From DAOPMC01 sp035392025 (GTDB lineage Bacteria > Bacillota_I > Bacilli_A > RF39 > UBA660): 6,280 bases of DNA. The stretch covers positions 1 through 6,280 of the forward strand of contig DAOPMC010000039.1 of the NCBI GenBank assembly GCA_035392025.1. The letters run 5' to 3'. This document shows, one piece after another, positions 1 to 6,108 of this stretch; positions within the stretch are counted from its first letter, which is position 1; each line of letters begins with the position of its first letter. The position numbers were made by a program, and so were the translations under genes. A model generated the notes under the pieces. It was not told the origin of the DNA. It made no database searches and saw only the letters and a program-made list of their open reading frames with translations.

Positions 1-6
1 ATACTA

Positions 7-27
7 CTCCTATTATAAATTCTATCA
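7..27 (-). promoter_or_regulatory. Ribosome site and possible extended -10 for an off-window gene
   Basis: Just past the terminator of the preceding gene, the minus strand reads TGATAGAAT (27-19), which fits an extended -10 (TGnTATAAT-like). It is followed by AGGAG (11-7). The AGGAG is close enough to the window edge that the start codon would fall at or beyond position 1, so another minus-strand gene probably begins there. No good -35 is visible because that region is the terminator stem. The ribosome site is more credible than the promoter. Confidence 0.35.
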
Positions 28-56
28 TAAAAAAACAAATCTTTAAAGACTTGTTT
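28..56 (-). terminator. Rho-independent terminator after the DUF6320-like gene
   Basis: On the minus strand, arms 56-46 (AAACAAGTCTT) and 43-33 (AAGATTTGTTT) pair along their length with one G-U wobble. The last pairs open to give a usable loop. A run of seven T follows (35-29). The stem begins at the base next to the TAG stop of the gene ending at 57. This is a standard intrinsic terminator and closes the tcdA-acyltransferase-membrane protein operon. Confidence 0.85.
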
Positions 57-629
57 CTATTTTATATAAAAATATTTTTTTAATTCCTTTATAAAATTTT
101 TCCTTAATATTGTAAAAAAAATTATAAGCAGTGCTGTTCCGATTGAACCAAAAACAATTAATGGCCAATTTAATATTATCAAGCCGCATAATGCTAATAT
201 TGCAATGATAATTGATAAAATAGTTGTCAAAAATATGGGGATCATTTGTACTTTCTGCTTATTATAAAATGTGAATAAAAATATTGTTTGAACAATTAAT
301 ACGCTAAAACAAATAATCTTAATAACATACGATGACCAGCTAGTTCCTTCAACATAATCGATTAAGTATAAATAACCACATATTGCAAAAATAGTGTATG
401 TGAATCTTCTTATAAATAAATTATCAATTAATGGTTTATAAACAAATATAAGGTAAAATATAATGCCGCCCCCTACTACAAGTAGACTCCAAGGTTTACC
501 ACCTACACTAATATTTATTATGATACATGTTAGTGCCGAAAATGTTAACATAAGACACACAATATTATAAATTTTATATTCTTGCTTAATCTTTTTCTCT
601 ATTGAAGGATAACAAGAATTAATTTTCAT
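57..629 (-). CDS. Six-helix membrane protein, DUF6320-like, partner of the acyltransferase
   Basis: This 190-residue integral membrane protein has about six hydrophobic helices near residues 20-40, 47-65, 75-92, 100-121, 128-152 and 155-174. It ends in a basic cytoplasmic tail (RKNFIKELKKYF). The layout, the YPxxE stretch just before the first helix and the helix-6/tail pattern resemble DUF6320 proteins, which I recall sitting beside alcohol acetyltransferase-like genes in Bacillota. Relatives, as I remember them, carry an N-terminal zinc ribbon with two CxxC pairs. Here only one cysteine (CYPSIE) precedes the helices, so the ribbon is absent. ATG at 629 was chosen because GGAAG (642-638) lies 8 nt upstream. 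GTG 638 and ATG 635 are in frame but too close to that site. The start overlaps the acyltransferase stop by 11 bp, implying coupled translation. Biochemical function is unknown. The membrane nature is certain; the family call is moderate. Confidence 0.75.
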   Translation of the reverse strand: MKINSCYPSIEKKIKQEYKIYNIVCLMLTFSALTCIIINISVGGKPWSLLVVGGGIIFYLIFVYKPLIDNLFIRRFTYTIFAICGYLYLIDYVEGTSWSSYVIKIICFSVLIVQTIFLFTFYNKQKVQMIPIFLTTILSIIIAILALCGLIILNWPLIVFGSIGTALLIIFFTILRKNFIKELKKYFYIK

Positions 630-2094
630 ATACATCACTTCCAGATACAGTAACTTTAAATCCTAAAGAAGAAATCATATTATATAAATTATTTTCAAGA
701 GCACTATTTAATGTGAATTTTGAAATAGATAGCGTCATAGTATTATTACATGTAACTAATGAGAAAAGCACTCTATTAATAAGCGTAGTCCCTAAAACAA
801 AGTCCATTTTATCAATTTCATCTCTTAATTCATTAGGCATATCAATATTACCTAAATTTGATAAAACAGTAGTAAATGCCATGTTTCCTAAATATTTATT
901 TCCTAATCCTACAAGAGTTTTCTTAATAAATAGCGGAATAAATGATGTTTTTTCAACTGTATTATTTGCCCATGACATGTTTTTACTTAATGCTTCTTTA
1001 GTAGTTTTAGTATTTAATTGTTCTTTAATATTTTTTAATAACAAATCAAAGTCAGAACAATTATCTTTTGATACACATATTAACACATAAAGAGAAAAAT
1101 TTCTTAATGTGTTTGAATCATAATATTTTCTCATATTAACTGGAACTTGTACTTTGATATCTCCTTTTTTAGAAGTTGAATAATTACAAGCAGTAATGAT
1201 AAGAGCCAACATTAGTACAGTAACTGTAATATCTTTTGTTTTACAGTATTTCATAATTTCTTCACTAGAAAAGTCAAAATGAATAACTTGACATGGTTTA
1301 ATTTTAGACAATTTACCATCAATTTGTACTGCTGGTTTATCATTTGTAAATTTACTTTTATATTTTGTTCCTTTAATAAAATCATTTGCTGCTTCTTCTA
1401 TTTGAGGATGTTCTTGAAGAGATAAAATACCATTTGTATTCGGAATATTTTTACCTAATAACCTAAAATATTCAGCTGCAAGTGTTTTCAAAAAAGTCAT
1501 TCCACCAGTACCATCAGTCAAAACATGAAAAAATTCTACGCTAATTCTATTTTTATAATATAATACTCTAAATGTTTTTCTAGTTAAATTTGAAATATTT
1601 ATACTGCGTACTGGAATATTATTTTCTTGTGCTATACCAAACCTTATTCTTATTTCTTCAATATAATGCCAAAAAAAGCCTCTTCTAACGGTAGTTGCAA
1701 ATATTGGAAATCTTTCAATAGTATAAGTAAGCGCTATTTGAAGTATTTCGGGAATAATATCTTCATTTGCATATATAGATAACCTAAAAACCGCCATCCA
1801 GTTTTTTTTCATAGAAAGAGGATACAATTTAGCTGCATTATCAAGACCATACCATTTTTGCGTTTTTTTGCTATAAAAATTCCCTATTTTTTTAGGTGAT
1901 AGCAATTTAACTATTTCTGATAATTCATATCCATTATTATAATAGTAATTTATTGCTTTCATGAAGTCATTATTAAATAGTTTGGTATCTTTTTTTGACA
2001 ATAAAATTTTTTTATTTAATTCATCAAAAAAAATTTGTAACATTTCTTGTTCTTTTGAACTAAACTCGCAATCTTTTTTAATTTTCTTTTTCAT
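619..2094 (-). CDS. Condensation-fold acyltransferase (alcohol acetyltransferase-like)
   Basis: This 491-residue protein belongs to the chloramphenicol-acetyltransferase/condensation superfamily, closest to the bacterial alcohol acetyltransferase (AATase/PapA-like) branch. The catalytic signature HVLTDG (HxxxDG) is at about residues 190-195; the superfamily's first histidine is phenylalanine here (FHVLTDG). Other family stretches are KWYGLDNAAKLYP (about 80-92), the VPVNMRKYY...TLRNF segment (about 317-333) and LSNLGNI (about 411-417). Such enzymes move an acyl group from CoA or a carrier to an alcohol or amine; the substrate here cannot be told. No signal peptide is visible, so it is likely cytoplasmic, perhaps docked to the membrane protein encoded next. 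An in-frame ATG exists at 2130, but ATG 2094 has AGAGGT (2107-2102) at good spacing. It overlaps the tcdA stop by 17 bp, suggesting translational coupling. About 78 residues precede the recognisable domain, an unusual extension. Confidence 0.82.
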   Translation of the reverse strand: MKKKIKKDCEFSSKEQEMLQIFFDELNKKILLSKKDTKLFNNDFMKAINYYYNNGYELSEIVKLLSPKKIGNFYSKKTQKWYGLDNAAKLYPLSMKKNWMAVFRLSIYANEDIIPEILQIALTYTIERFPIFATTVRRGFFWHYIEEIRIRFGIAQENNIPVRSINISNLTRKTFRVLYYKNRISVEFFHVLTDGTGGMTFLKTLAAEYFRLLGKNIPNTNGILSLQEHPQIEEAANDFIKGTKYKSKFTNDKPAVQIDGKLSKIKPCQVIHFDFSSEEIMKYCKTKDITVTVLMLALIITACNYSTSKKGDIKVQVPVNMRKYYDSNTLRNFSLYVLICVSKDNCSDFDLLLKNIKEQLNTKTTKEALSKNMSWANNTVEKTSFIPLFIKKTLVGLGNKYLGNMAFTTVLSNLGNIDMPNELRDEIDKMDFVLGTTLINRVLFSLVTCNNTMTLSISKFTLNSALENNLYNMISSLGFKVTVSGSDVYEN

Positions 2095-2773
2095 TAATAC
2101 TACCTCTAGCCATAATTCTTTTAATAACATAATCTGATATCAGCAAACCTGCAATTGAAGGCATTATTGCATTAGTTCCAAGATGTCTATTCTTTATTGG
2201 TGGTTCATTAGAGCATAACACAAAAATATCAGAATCAATATTTTCCTTTTTAACCCAATTCCTAAGTATTTTAGCGATTGGATCATATGATGTTTTTCTT
2301 ATATCAATTATTTCAAAGGATTTAGGGTTTAATTTATTAGCGGTTCCCATTGAAGATATAAAATTAATATTTTTATTAATACAATTTAGGATAAATGCTT
2401 TTTTAGTCTCTATATAATCACAGCAATCAATCATATAATCATATTTCTCTTTAAATAATATATTTATGTTATCTTTATCTATAAATTCATCTATCACACT
2501 TATTTTGACACTAGAATTTATATCTAATAACATGCTTTTTAATACTTGTACTTTTTTTAACCCCAAAGTAGAGTGATATGCTATAATTTGCCTATTAATA
2601 TTAGATTCTTCTACTTTATCAAAATCTACAATGGTGATGTTACCGATTCCATTTCTTACTAAAGAAGTTGCCACATATCCGCCAACTCCTCCAATACCTA
2701 AAACTAACACATTGGAAGAATTTAATTTTTTGAAATTTTCTTTTCCAATTAAATTTTCTAATCTTTCAAACAT
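2078..2773 (-). CDS. tcdA: tRNA threonylcarbamoyladenosine dehydratase (TcdA/CsdL, ThiF fold)
   Basis: This 231-residue E1-like protein of the ThiF/MoeB/HesA fold is assigned to TcdA (YrvM in Bacillus subtilis), which ATP-dependently cyclises t6A37 to ct6A37 in tRNAs reading ANN codons. Visible motifs are the nucleotide-binding GIGGVGG (26-32), the DFDKVEESNINRQ block (50-62) with its conserved arginine, lysine 74, and an IDCCD stretch (115-119) in place of the usual D-A-I-D. The SMGTANKLNP...DIRKTSYDPIAKILR segment (141-171) matches TcdA rather than MoeB or ThiF. The MoeB-type zinc CxxC pairs are absent, as expected for TcdA. Length is normal or slightly short. ATG 2773 has GGAGG (2784-2780) 6 nt upstream. 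The only strong promoter upstream is that of the 6S RNA, so it is probably expressed by read-through. Its 3' end overlaps the acyltransferase gene by 17 bp. Confidence 0.93.
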   Translation of the reverse strand: MFERLENLIGKENFKKLNSSNVLVLGIGGVGGYVATSLVRNGIGNITIVDFDKVEESNINRQIIAYHSTLGLKKVQVLKSMLLDINSSVKISVIDEFIDKDNINILFKEKYDYMIDCCDYIETKKAFILNCINKNINFISSMGTANKLNPKSFEIIDIRKTSYDPIAKILRNWVKKENIDSDIFVLCSNEPPIKNRHLGTNAIMPSIAGLLISDYVIKRIMARGSINEKEN

Positions 2774-2788
2774 ATTTATCCTCCATAT

Positions 2789-2964
2789 AAAAACCCAAAG
2801 AATCGATATATTAACGATAAACCTGCACTTGTACAGGTGGGCATCTTGGCTTAATCTTCAGGATTCCTAATCAATGAAAAGGTATTCAACAACGATTATT
2901 CCTCTGACTCCCATATAGCGTTATTTGGTGGTTTATACCAATTAAGTATCATATTCTCTAGGTT
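2789..2964 (-). ncRNA. ssrS: 6S RNA (SsrS/BsrA-like)
   Basis: The gene-free stretch between the ttcA-like gene and tcdA encodes a rod-shaped RNA of about 176 nt. Its 5' arm (2964-2953, AACCTAGAGAAT) pairs over all 12 positions, G-U included, with its 3' arm (2803-2792, ATTCTTTGGGTT). A second perfect 7-bp helix joins 2936-2930 (ATAAACC) to 2823-2817 (GGTTTAT), and short helices (GATA/TATC, TTAAT/GTTAA) bridge the two. Inside, 2830-2815 holds a small local hairpin (ACCTG...CAGGT), as could occur in a central bubble. A consensus promoter starts exactly at the closing stem. Known biology: 6S RNA is a long rod with a central bubble that binds sigma-A RNA polymerase, and B. subtilis bsrA lies next to yrvM, the tcdA orthologue. 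The family call rests on structure, size and synteny, not sequence matching. T-tract 2793-2789 suggests the 3' end. Confidence 0.78.
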
Positions 2965-2970
2965 AATTTA

Positions 2971-2999
2971 ATTATATCATTACTTATTATAGTTATCAA
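2971..2999 (-). promoter_or_regulatory. Consensus sigma-A promoter of the 6S RNA
   Basis: The -35 TTGATA (2999-2994) and a perfect -10 TATAAT (2976-2971) are separated by exactly 17 bp. The predicted start, about 7 nt downstream near 2964, coincides with the first base of the RNA's closing stem. The -35 lies inside the last codons of the ttcA-like gene, and the -10 begins 3 bp past its TAA stop. Confidence 0.88.
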
Positions 3000-3786
3000 G
3001 AAAATTAATTTTATCAGCATTAACTTTATATTCAATAACTGCATCTAAGTTTATATTATAACTGCTTCTAAGAATATTAATATCACTATTTTTATTTTTT
3101 TTGTTCAGTTCTTCTATTAATAATTTTATTTCTTTCCTTTTTCCATCTTCTTTTTTACTAGCTAGTGGACAAGCACAATTTATAAACTTTAAATTATTAT
3201 ACTCAGCCCATGCTATAATATCTTTTTCCTTTATATAATAAAGTGGTCTAATTAGCTCCATGTCCAAAAAATTTTGACTTTTTAGTTTTGGCATCATTGT
3301 CTTATATTCGCCAGCATATATTATATTTAGCATGATTGTCTCTATTACATCATCAAAATGGTGCCCAAGGGCAATTTTATTACATCCTATTTCTTGAGCT
3401 TTACTATACAGATAACCTCTTCTCATTCTAGCACAAAGATAGCAAGGAGAAGTTTCTTTATTGGTTATATCAAATATTGGACTATCAAAGATAATTGCTT
3501 CAATGTTTAGTGTCTTTAAATTCTTTTTAATTAATTCTAAATTCTTTTTGCTATATCCTGGGTTCATAATAATATATTTAACTTCAAAATTCTTTTTGCC
3601 GTGATTTTGCAGTTCTTGAAAACATTTAGCAAGGAGCATACTATCTTTACCGCCTGATATACATACTGCAATACTATCTTTATCTTGAATTAAATCAAAT
3701 TCTTCAACTGCTTTTATAAATTTGCTCCAGATTTGTTTTCTATATTTTTTAATAATAGTCTTTTCAATTTCTAAACAATTAAGCAC
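2980..3786 (-). CDS. ttcA: TtcA-family tRNA thiolation ATPase (2-thiocytidine synthetase-like)
   Basis: This PP-loop ATPase (268 residues from GTG 3786) is of the TtcA type. TtcA adenylates and thiolates cytidine 32 of certain tRNAs using an oxygen-sensitive [4Fe-4S] cluster. Visible motifs are the PP-loop SGGKDS (44-49), CYLC (C115, C118) and GHHFDD (141-146). Cysteines 204 and 206 (NCACPL) are candidates for the third cluster ligand. The C-terminal NILRSSYNINLD stretch is seen in Bacillota homologues, which often go by the generic name ATP-binding protein. It could instead thiolate another position; TilS is excluded by the cysteine pair and lack of its C-terminal domain. Start choice is uncertain. 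GTG 3786 overlaps the obg stop by 8 bp and fits homologue N termini; TTG 3801 is an in-frame alternative. Neither has a clear ribosome site, so translation probably couples to Obg termination. Its last codons carry the 6S promoter -35. Confidence 0.88.
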   Translation of the reverse strand: MLNCLEIEKTIIKKYRKQIWSKFIKAVEEFDLIQDKDSIAVCISGGKDSMLLAKCFQELQNHGKKNFEVKYIIMNPGYSKKNLELIKKNLKTLNIEAIIFDSPIFDITNKETSPCYLCARMRRGYLYSKAQEIGCNKIALGHHFDDVIETIMLNIIYAGEYKTMMPKLKSQNFLDMELIRPLYYIKEKDIIAWAEYNNLKFINCACPLASKKEDGKRKEIKLLIEELNKKNKNSDINILRSSYNINLDAVIEYKVNADKINFLDNYNK

Positions 3787-5056
3787 GATAATCGAATTCA
3801 AAATCTAGTATTCTAACTCTATCTCCAGATTTTGCTCCCATTTGTTCAAGTTTTTCATCGACACCCATTCTTGATAGTTTCTTTGCAAATCTCAATATTC
3901 CCTCATCACTATTAAATTTAGTCATTCTAAATAATTTTTCTATTTCATCGCCCTTTATAACAAAGACATTATTATCTTTTTCAATTGTAAATGGTTCTTC
4001 ATGCTTAAATTTATATAATATATAATCTTCATATTCGGCATCTTCAATAATGCTTTCTTCTTTTATGTTATCTAAAAGTTCACCGACATAAAGTAATACA
4101 TCATCAAGTCCCTGGCTTGATATTGCACTTATTTCAAATATTTTAATATTTTTATCAAAATGACTTTTAAACTCTTTTAAATTATCTTCCGCTCCTAAAA
4201 TATCCATTTTATTAGCAACAATTACTTCTTGTTTGTCAAGAATCTTGCTATTAAAATTTTCTAATTCTTTTCTAATTTTTAGATAATCATCATATGGGTC
4301 TCTTCCTTCAGTTTTTGCCATGTCAATGACATGAACAATTACTCTAGTGCGTTCAATATGTTTTAAAAACTTAATTCCTAGTCCTCCGCCAAGTGATGCT
4401 CCTTCAATAAGTCCTGGTAAGTCTGCGACCACAAAACTTCTATTTTTTTTATCTTTTACTACTCCTAAATTAGGATTAAGAGTGGTAAAATGATATGCTG
4501 CAATTTTTGGTTTTGATCTTGAAATTTTAGACAGTATTGTTGATTTACCGACGCTTGGCATTCCAACAAGACCAACATCTGCCAGTAATTTTAATTCAAT
4601 CTTAATTAGTTTTTCTTCCCCAGGTTCTCCTTTTTCTGAGAAATTTGGAGCAGTATTATTATCTGTTTTAAATGCTGTATTACCTCTTCCACCACGACCA
4701 CCTTTAGCAATAACAAATTGTTCTTTGTTTTTCTTTAAATCACATATTACCAAATTAGTGTCCTGATCTATTACAAATGTTCCAGGTGGAACTTTGATAA
4801 TAATATCTTCTGCACCTTTTCCATGACAGTTTTTGCCCATCCCATTTTGACCTTTATCACCTTTAATAATTTTATTATATCTAAAATCAACGAGCGTTCT
4901 TAAATTCTCATCAACTGCAAAAACTATACTGCTACCTCTTCCACCATTACCGCCAAATGGTCCACCTAGTGGAACATATTTTTCACGACGAAATGCAGTG
5001 CAACCATCGCCACCTGCTCCTGCTATTACTTTTACTATAACTTCATCTACAAACAT
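3779..5056 (-). CDS. obg: GTPase Obg/CgtA
   Basis: This is a complete 425-residue Obg, the conserved GTPase of late 50S ribosome assembly and stress control. The glycine-rich Obg fold covers about 1-158 (GGRGG and related repeats). The G domain shows G1 GMPSVGKST (165-173), a switch threonine in HFTTLNP (about 191-192), G3 DLPG (212-215), G4 NKMD (282-285) and G5 SAIS (310-313). The C-terminal OCT domain, typical of Gram-positive Obg, spans about 346-425 and ends ...DRVRILDFEFDYRA. No key residue is missing. ATG 5056 was chosen over in-frame GTG 5065 because MFVDEV is the usual Obg N terminus and GGTG (5066-5063) lies 6 nt upstream. The ttcA-like start overlaps its stop, so the two form one transcription unit. 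A TATAAT sits 16 bp upstream of the start. Confidence 0.98.
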   Translation of the reverse strand: MFVDEVIVKVIAGAGGDGCTAFRREKYVPLGGPFGGNGGRGSSIVFAVDENLRTLVDFRYNKIIKGDKGQNGMGKNCHGKGAEDIIIKVPPGTFVIDQDTNLVICDLKKNKEQFVIAKGGRGGRGNTAFKTDNNTAPNFSEKGEPGEEKLIKIELKLLADVGLVGMPSVGKSTILSKISRSKPKIAAYHFTTLNPNLGVVKDKKNRSFVVADLPGLIEGASLGGGLGIKFLKHIERTRVIVHVIDMAKTEGRDPYDDYLKIRKELENFNSKILDKQEVIVANKMDILGAEDNLKEFKSHFDKNIKIFEISAISSQGLDDVLLYVGELLDNIKEESIIEDAEYEDYILYKFKHEEPFTIEKDNNVFVIKGDEIEKLFRMTKFNSDEGILRFAKKLSRMGVDEKLEQMGAKSGDRVRILDFEFDYRA

Positions 5057-5072
5057 ATAAATCACCGACCTA

Positions 5073-5078
5073 ATTATA
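5073..5078 (-). promoter_or_regulatory. Candidate -10 box for obg-ttcA
   Basis: A perfect TATAAT (5078-5073) sits just downstream of the preceding terminator and 16 bp before the obg ATG. No recognisable -35 lies 16-18 bp upstream; that stretch is the T-run of the terminator. The position between an upstream terminator and obg makes a promoter here likely, but the leader would be only about 10 nt. Confidence 0.5.
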
Positions 5079-5093
5079 CACTAGTTTTACAAT

Positions 5094-5120
5094 AAAAAAA
5101 AGTCTTAATGACTTATTTTT
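5094..5120 (-). terminator. Rho-independent terminator after the small membrane protein
   Basis: Minus-strand arms AAGTC (5114-5110) and GACTT (5104-5100) enclose a 5-nt loop. After one mismatch, A5120-5116 can pair with T5098-5094. A run of eight T follows the core stem. Because both flanks are A/T runs, it could also work from the plus strand, though no plus-strand gene approaches it. The left arm includes part of the TAA stop of the 56-residue gene. Confidence 0.82.
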
Positions 5121-5283
5121 TGCTAAATAGTGCACTACCTACTAATATTATTATAAGTACTATCAATCCACCAATAATATAATTTAAATTGCTAGAAGAT
5201 CCAAACTCGTCTTTCACAACTGCCAAAGTATTGGCAGCATCATTAATAATTGCTAAAACAAATGGTAAAATGGTGTGTGCCAT
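5113..5283 (-). CDS. 56-residue single-pass membrane protein, unknown function
   Basis: This small gene has strong initiation signals: ATG 5283 with AGGAGGA (5297-5291) and an 8-nt gap from GGAGG. The 56-residue product begins MAHTILPFVLAIINDAANTL, a weakly amphipathic, alanine-rich N-terminal half. It continues through a short polar linker (KDEFGSSSNLN) into one hydrophobic helix at about 35-52 (IIGGLIVLIIILVGSALF) and ends SKK. The positive-inside rule places the C terminus in the cytoplasm. I do not recognise a family. The gene starts 16 nt after the CPBP-like gene's stop and shares its transcript, ending in a terminator that overlaps its stop codon. It could be a CPBP partner or substrate, a secreted-peptide precursor or a small regulator; no evidence decides. 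No cysteine or double-glycine leader is seen, arguing against a classical class II bacteriocin precursor. Confidence 0.8.
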   Translation of the reverse strand: MAHTILPFVLAIINDAANTLAVVKDEFGSSSNLNYIIGGLIVLIIILVGSALFSKK

Positions 5284-5299
5284 ACTTAATTCCTCCTAA

Positions 5300-5983
5300 C
5301 TATAATATTATTGACAACTGAATTATACCGATTATTAAATTATAAGCTACTCTTGGTAAAATAACATATAAAATGTTGTTCTTTTTTGTATATAATATTG
5401 CTGAAAATAAACTTACAAAAATTGTAGGAACTGCATACGCTAACTCTTCAATTGTAGGATTTATTGATACAGTTTGAAAATACCAAGATGCTATTACTGA
5501 TATAATTATAAATAACCATTTATTAGAGATGATACTTTTAATACTTCCCCTAAATACTGTTTCTTCAACAATTGGGTAAAAGAATATTGTTAAGAATGTT
5601 ACATACAACGTTCCTAGTGGTTTTATGTCAAATATTTGTTGCAATGCAGCATTACTAGAATCAACACCAGTGTCTCCAATAATTAGAGAACATACCATTC
5701 TTCCACCATTGGCAATCACGAAAACTATTACTGCTAATAAAAGAATAAGTAATATATTTTTTACTGGTTTTTTTGCTATTTCCTTAAAACATCTTTTAAA
5801 ATCTTGATAATTTAAAATTAAAATTGTCATCAGAAATAAAAAGTGTCCTAAAAAATTAATAAATGTTAGTTCAACGCTACCTGCTAGTAAGATCCAAATA
5901 AAATATAAAACTAAAATTACTCCTGACATAAGTTTAGTATTATCTAAAAATGTTTTTTTATGTTTATTAACTTTTTTAGCCAT
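5300..5983 (-). CDS. CPBP/Abi-like membrane protein, probably without active-site histidines
   Basis: This 227-residue polytopic protein has a lysine-rich N terminus and about seven hydrophobic helices (near 18-35, 39-57, 75-94, 123-139, 152-170, 183-198 and 201-222). The stretch PIVEETVFRG (about 137-146) is the EExxxR motif of CPBP (Abi, Rce1-like) intramembrane proteases: E140, E141, R145. The family's other motifs, FxxxH and HxxxN/D, should follow. At their expected places the sequence reads ASWYFQTVS (about 165-173) and PRVAYN (210-215), with no histidine. The only histidines are H8 and H47, near the N terminus. It is therefore a likely pseudoprotease or divergent member. CPBP proteins are known from bacteriocin-immunity and peptide-processing loci. 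ATG 5983 has AGGAG (5997-5993) 9 nt upstream. The leader from its own promoter is only about 14 nt. It is followed at 16 nt by the 56-residue membrane protein. Confidence 0.82.
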   Translation of the reverse strand: MAKKVNKHKKTFLDNTKLMSGVILVLYFIWILLAGSVELTFINFLGHFLFLMTILILNYQDFKRCFKEIAKKPVKNILLILLLAVIVFVIANGGRMVCSLIIGDTGVDSSNAALQQIFDIKPLGTLYVTFLTIFFYPIVEETVFRGSIKSIISNKWLFIIISVIASWYFQTVSINPTIEELAYAVPTIFVSLFSAILYTKKNNILYVILPRVAYNLIIGIIQLSIIL

Positions 5984-6000
5984 CTTACCACTCTCCTATT

Positions 6001-6057
6001 TTAATTATATCAAATATTTTAAATTTATCAATATCTGCCCATAAAAAAGAGACTTTT
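6001..6057 (-). repeat. Direct repeat copy A (terminator arm plus promoter)
   Basis: This copy is identical to 6170-6227 except for one missing base, which falls in the promoter spacer. It carries the 3' arm and T-run of a terminator, an ATGGGCAGATA stretch, and the -35/-10 of the CPBP promoter. It ends close to the CPBP ribosome site. Confidence 0.9.
6004..6031 (-). promoter_or_regulatory. Sigma-A promoter of the CPBP-like gene (repeat copy A)
   Basis: -35 TTGATA (6031-6026) and -10 TATAAT (6009-6004) have a 16-bp spacer. The expected start near 5997 coincides with the first base of the AGGAG ribosome site, giving a leader of about 14 nt. The spacer is one base shorter than in the duplicated promoter at 6201-6173. 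Confidence 0.8.
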
Positions 6058-6077
6058 TACGTAAATAAGCCTCTTTT
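6043..6077 (-). terminator. Rho-independent terminator of the five-tryptophan microgene
   Basis: Minus-strand arms 6077-6067 (AAAAGAGGCTT) and 6055-6045 (AAGTCTCTTTT) give 11 pairs with one G-U wobble around an 11-nt loop that can form three further pairs (TTT/AAA). The T-run extends to 6043. It lies 29 bp after the microgene stop and just upstream of the CPBP promoter -35, so it separates two transcription units or acts as an attenuator between them. Confidence 0.85.
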
Positions 6078-6087
6078 AGATAAGTAA

Positions 6088-6108
6088 TAAGATAACTTTG
6101 TTATCTTA
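6088..6108 (-). other. Perfect hairpin beginning at the microgene stop codon
   Basis: Minus-strand TAAGATAAC (6108-6100) and GTTATCTTA (6096-6088) form nine Watson-Crick pairs around a 3-nt AAA loop. The first three bases of the 5' arm are the TAA stop codon of the microgene. No T-run follows, so it is not itself a terminator. A second TTATCT (6083-6078) could compete with the 3' arm for AGATAA (6106-6101). Placement suggests ribosome-dependent folding, transcript stabilisation or modulation of termination. Confidence 0.75.

Noticed and set aside
713..1090. Plus-strand open frame of 125 codons
   Set aside because: It lies wholly inside the acyltransferase gene on the opposite strand, has no ribosome site, and its low-complexity product looks like an antisense reading of that gene.
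2631..2870. Plus-strand open frame of 79 codons
   Set aside because: It covers the start of tcdA and the 3' part of the 6S RNA in antisense, without a ribosome site or promoter.
2774..2979. T-box or other riboswitch upstream of tcdA
   Set aside because: No T-box sequence or classic aptamer core is seen; the full-length closing stem, promoter position and synteny fit 6S RNA better.
5625..5807. Plus-strand open frame of 60 codons
   Set aside because: It is an antisense shadow of the CPBP-like gene with no initiation signal.
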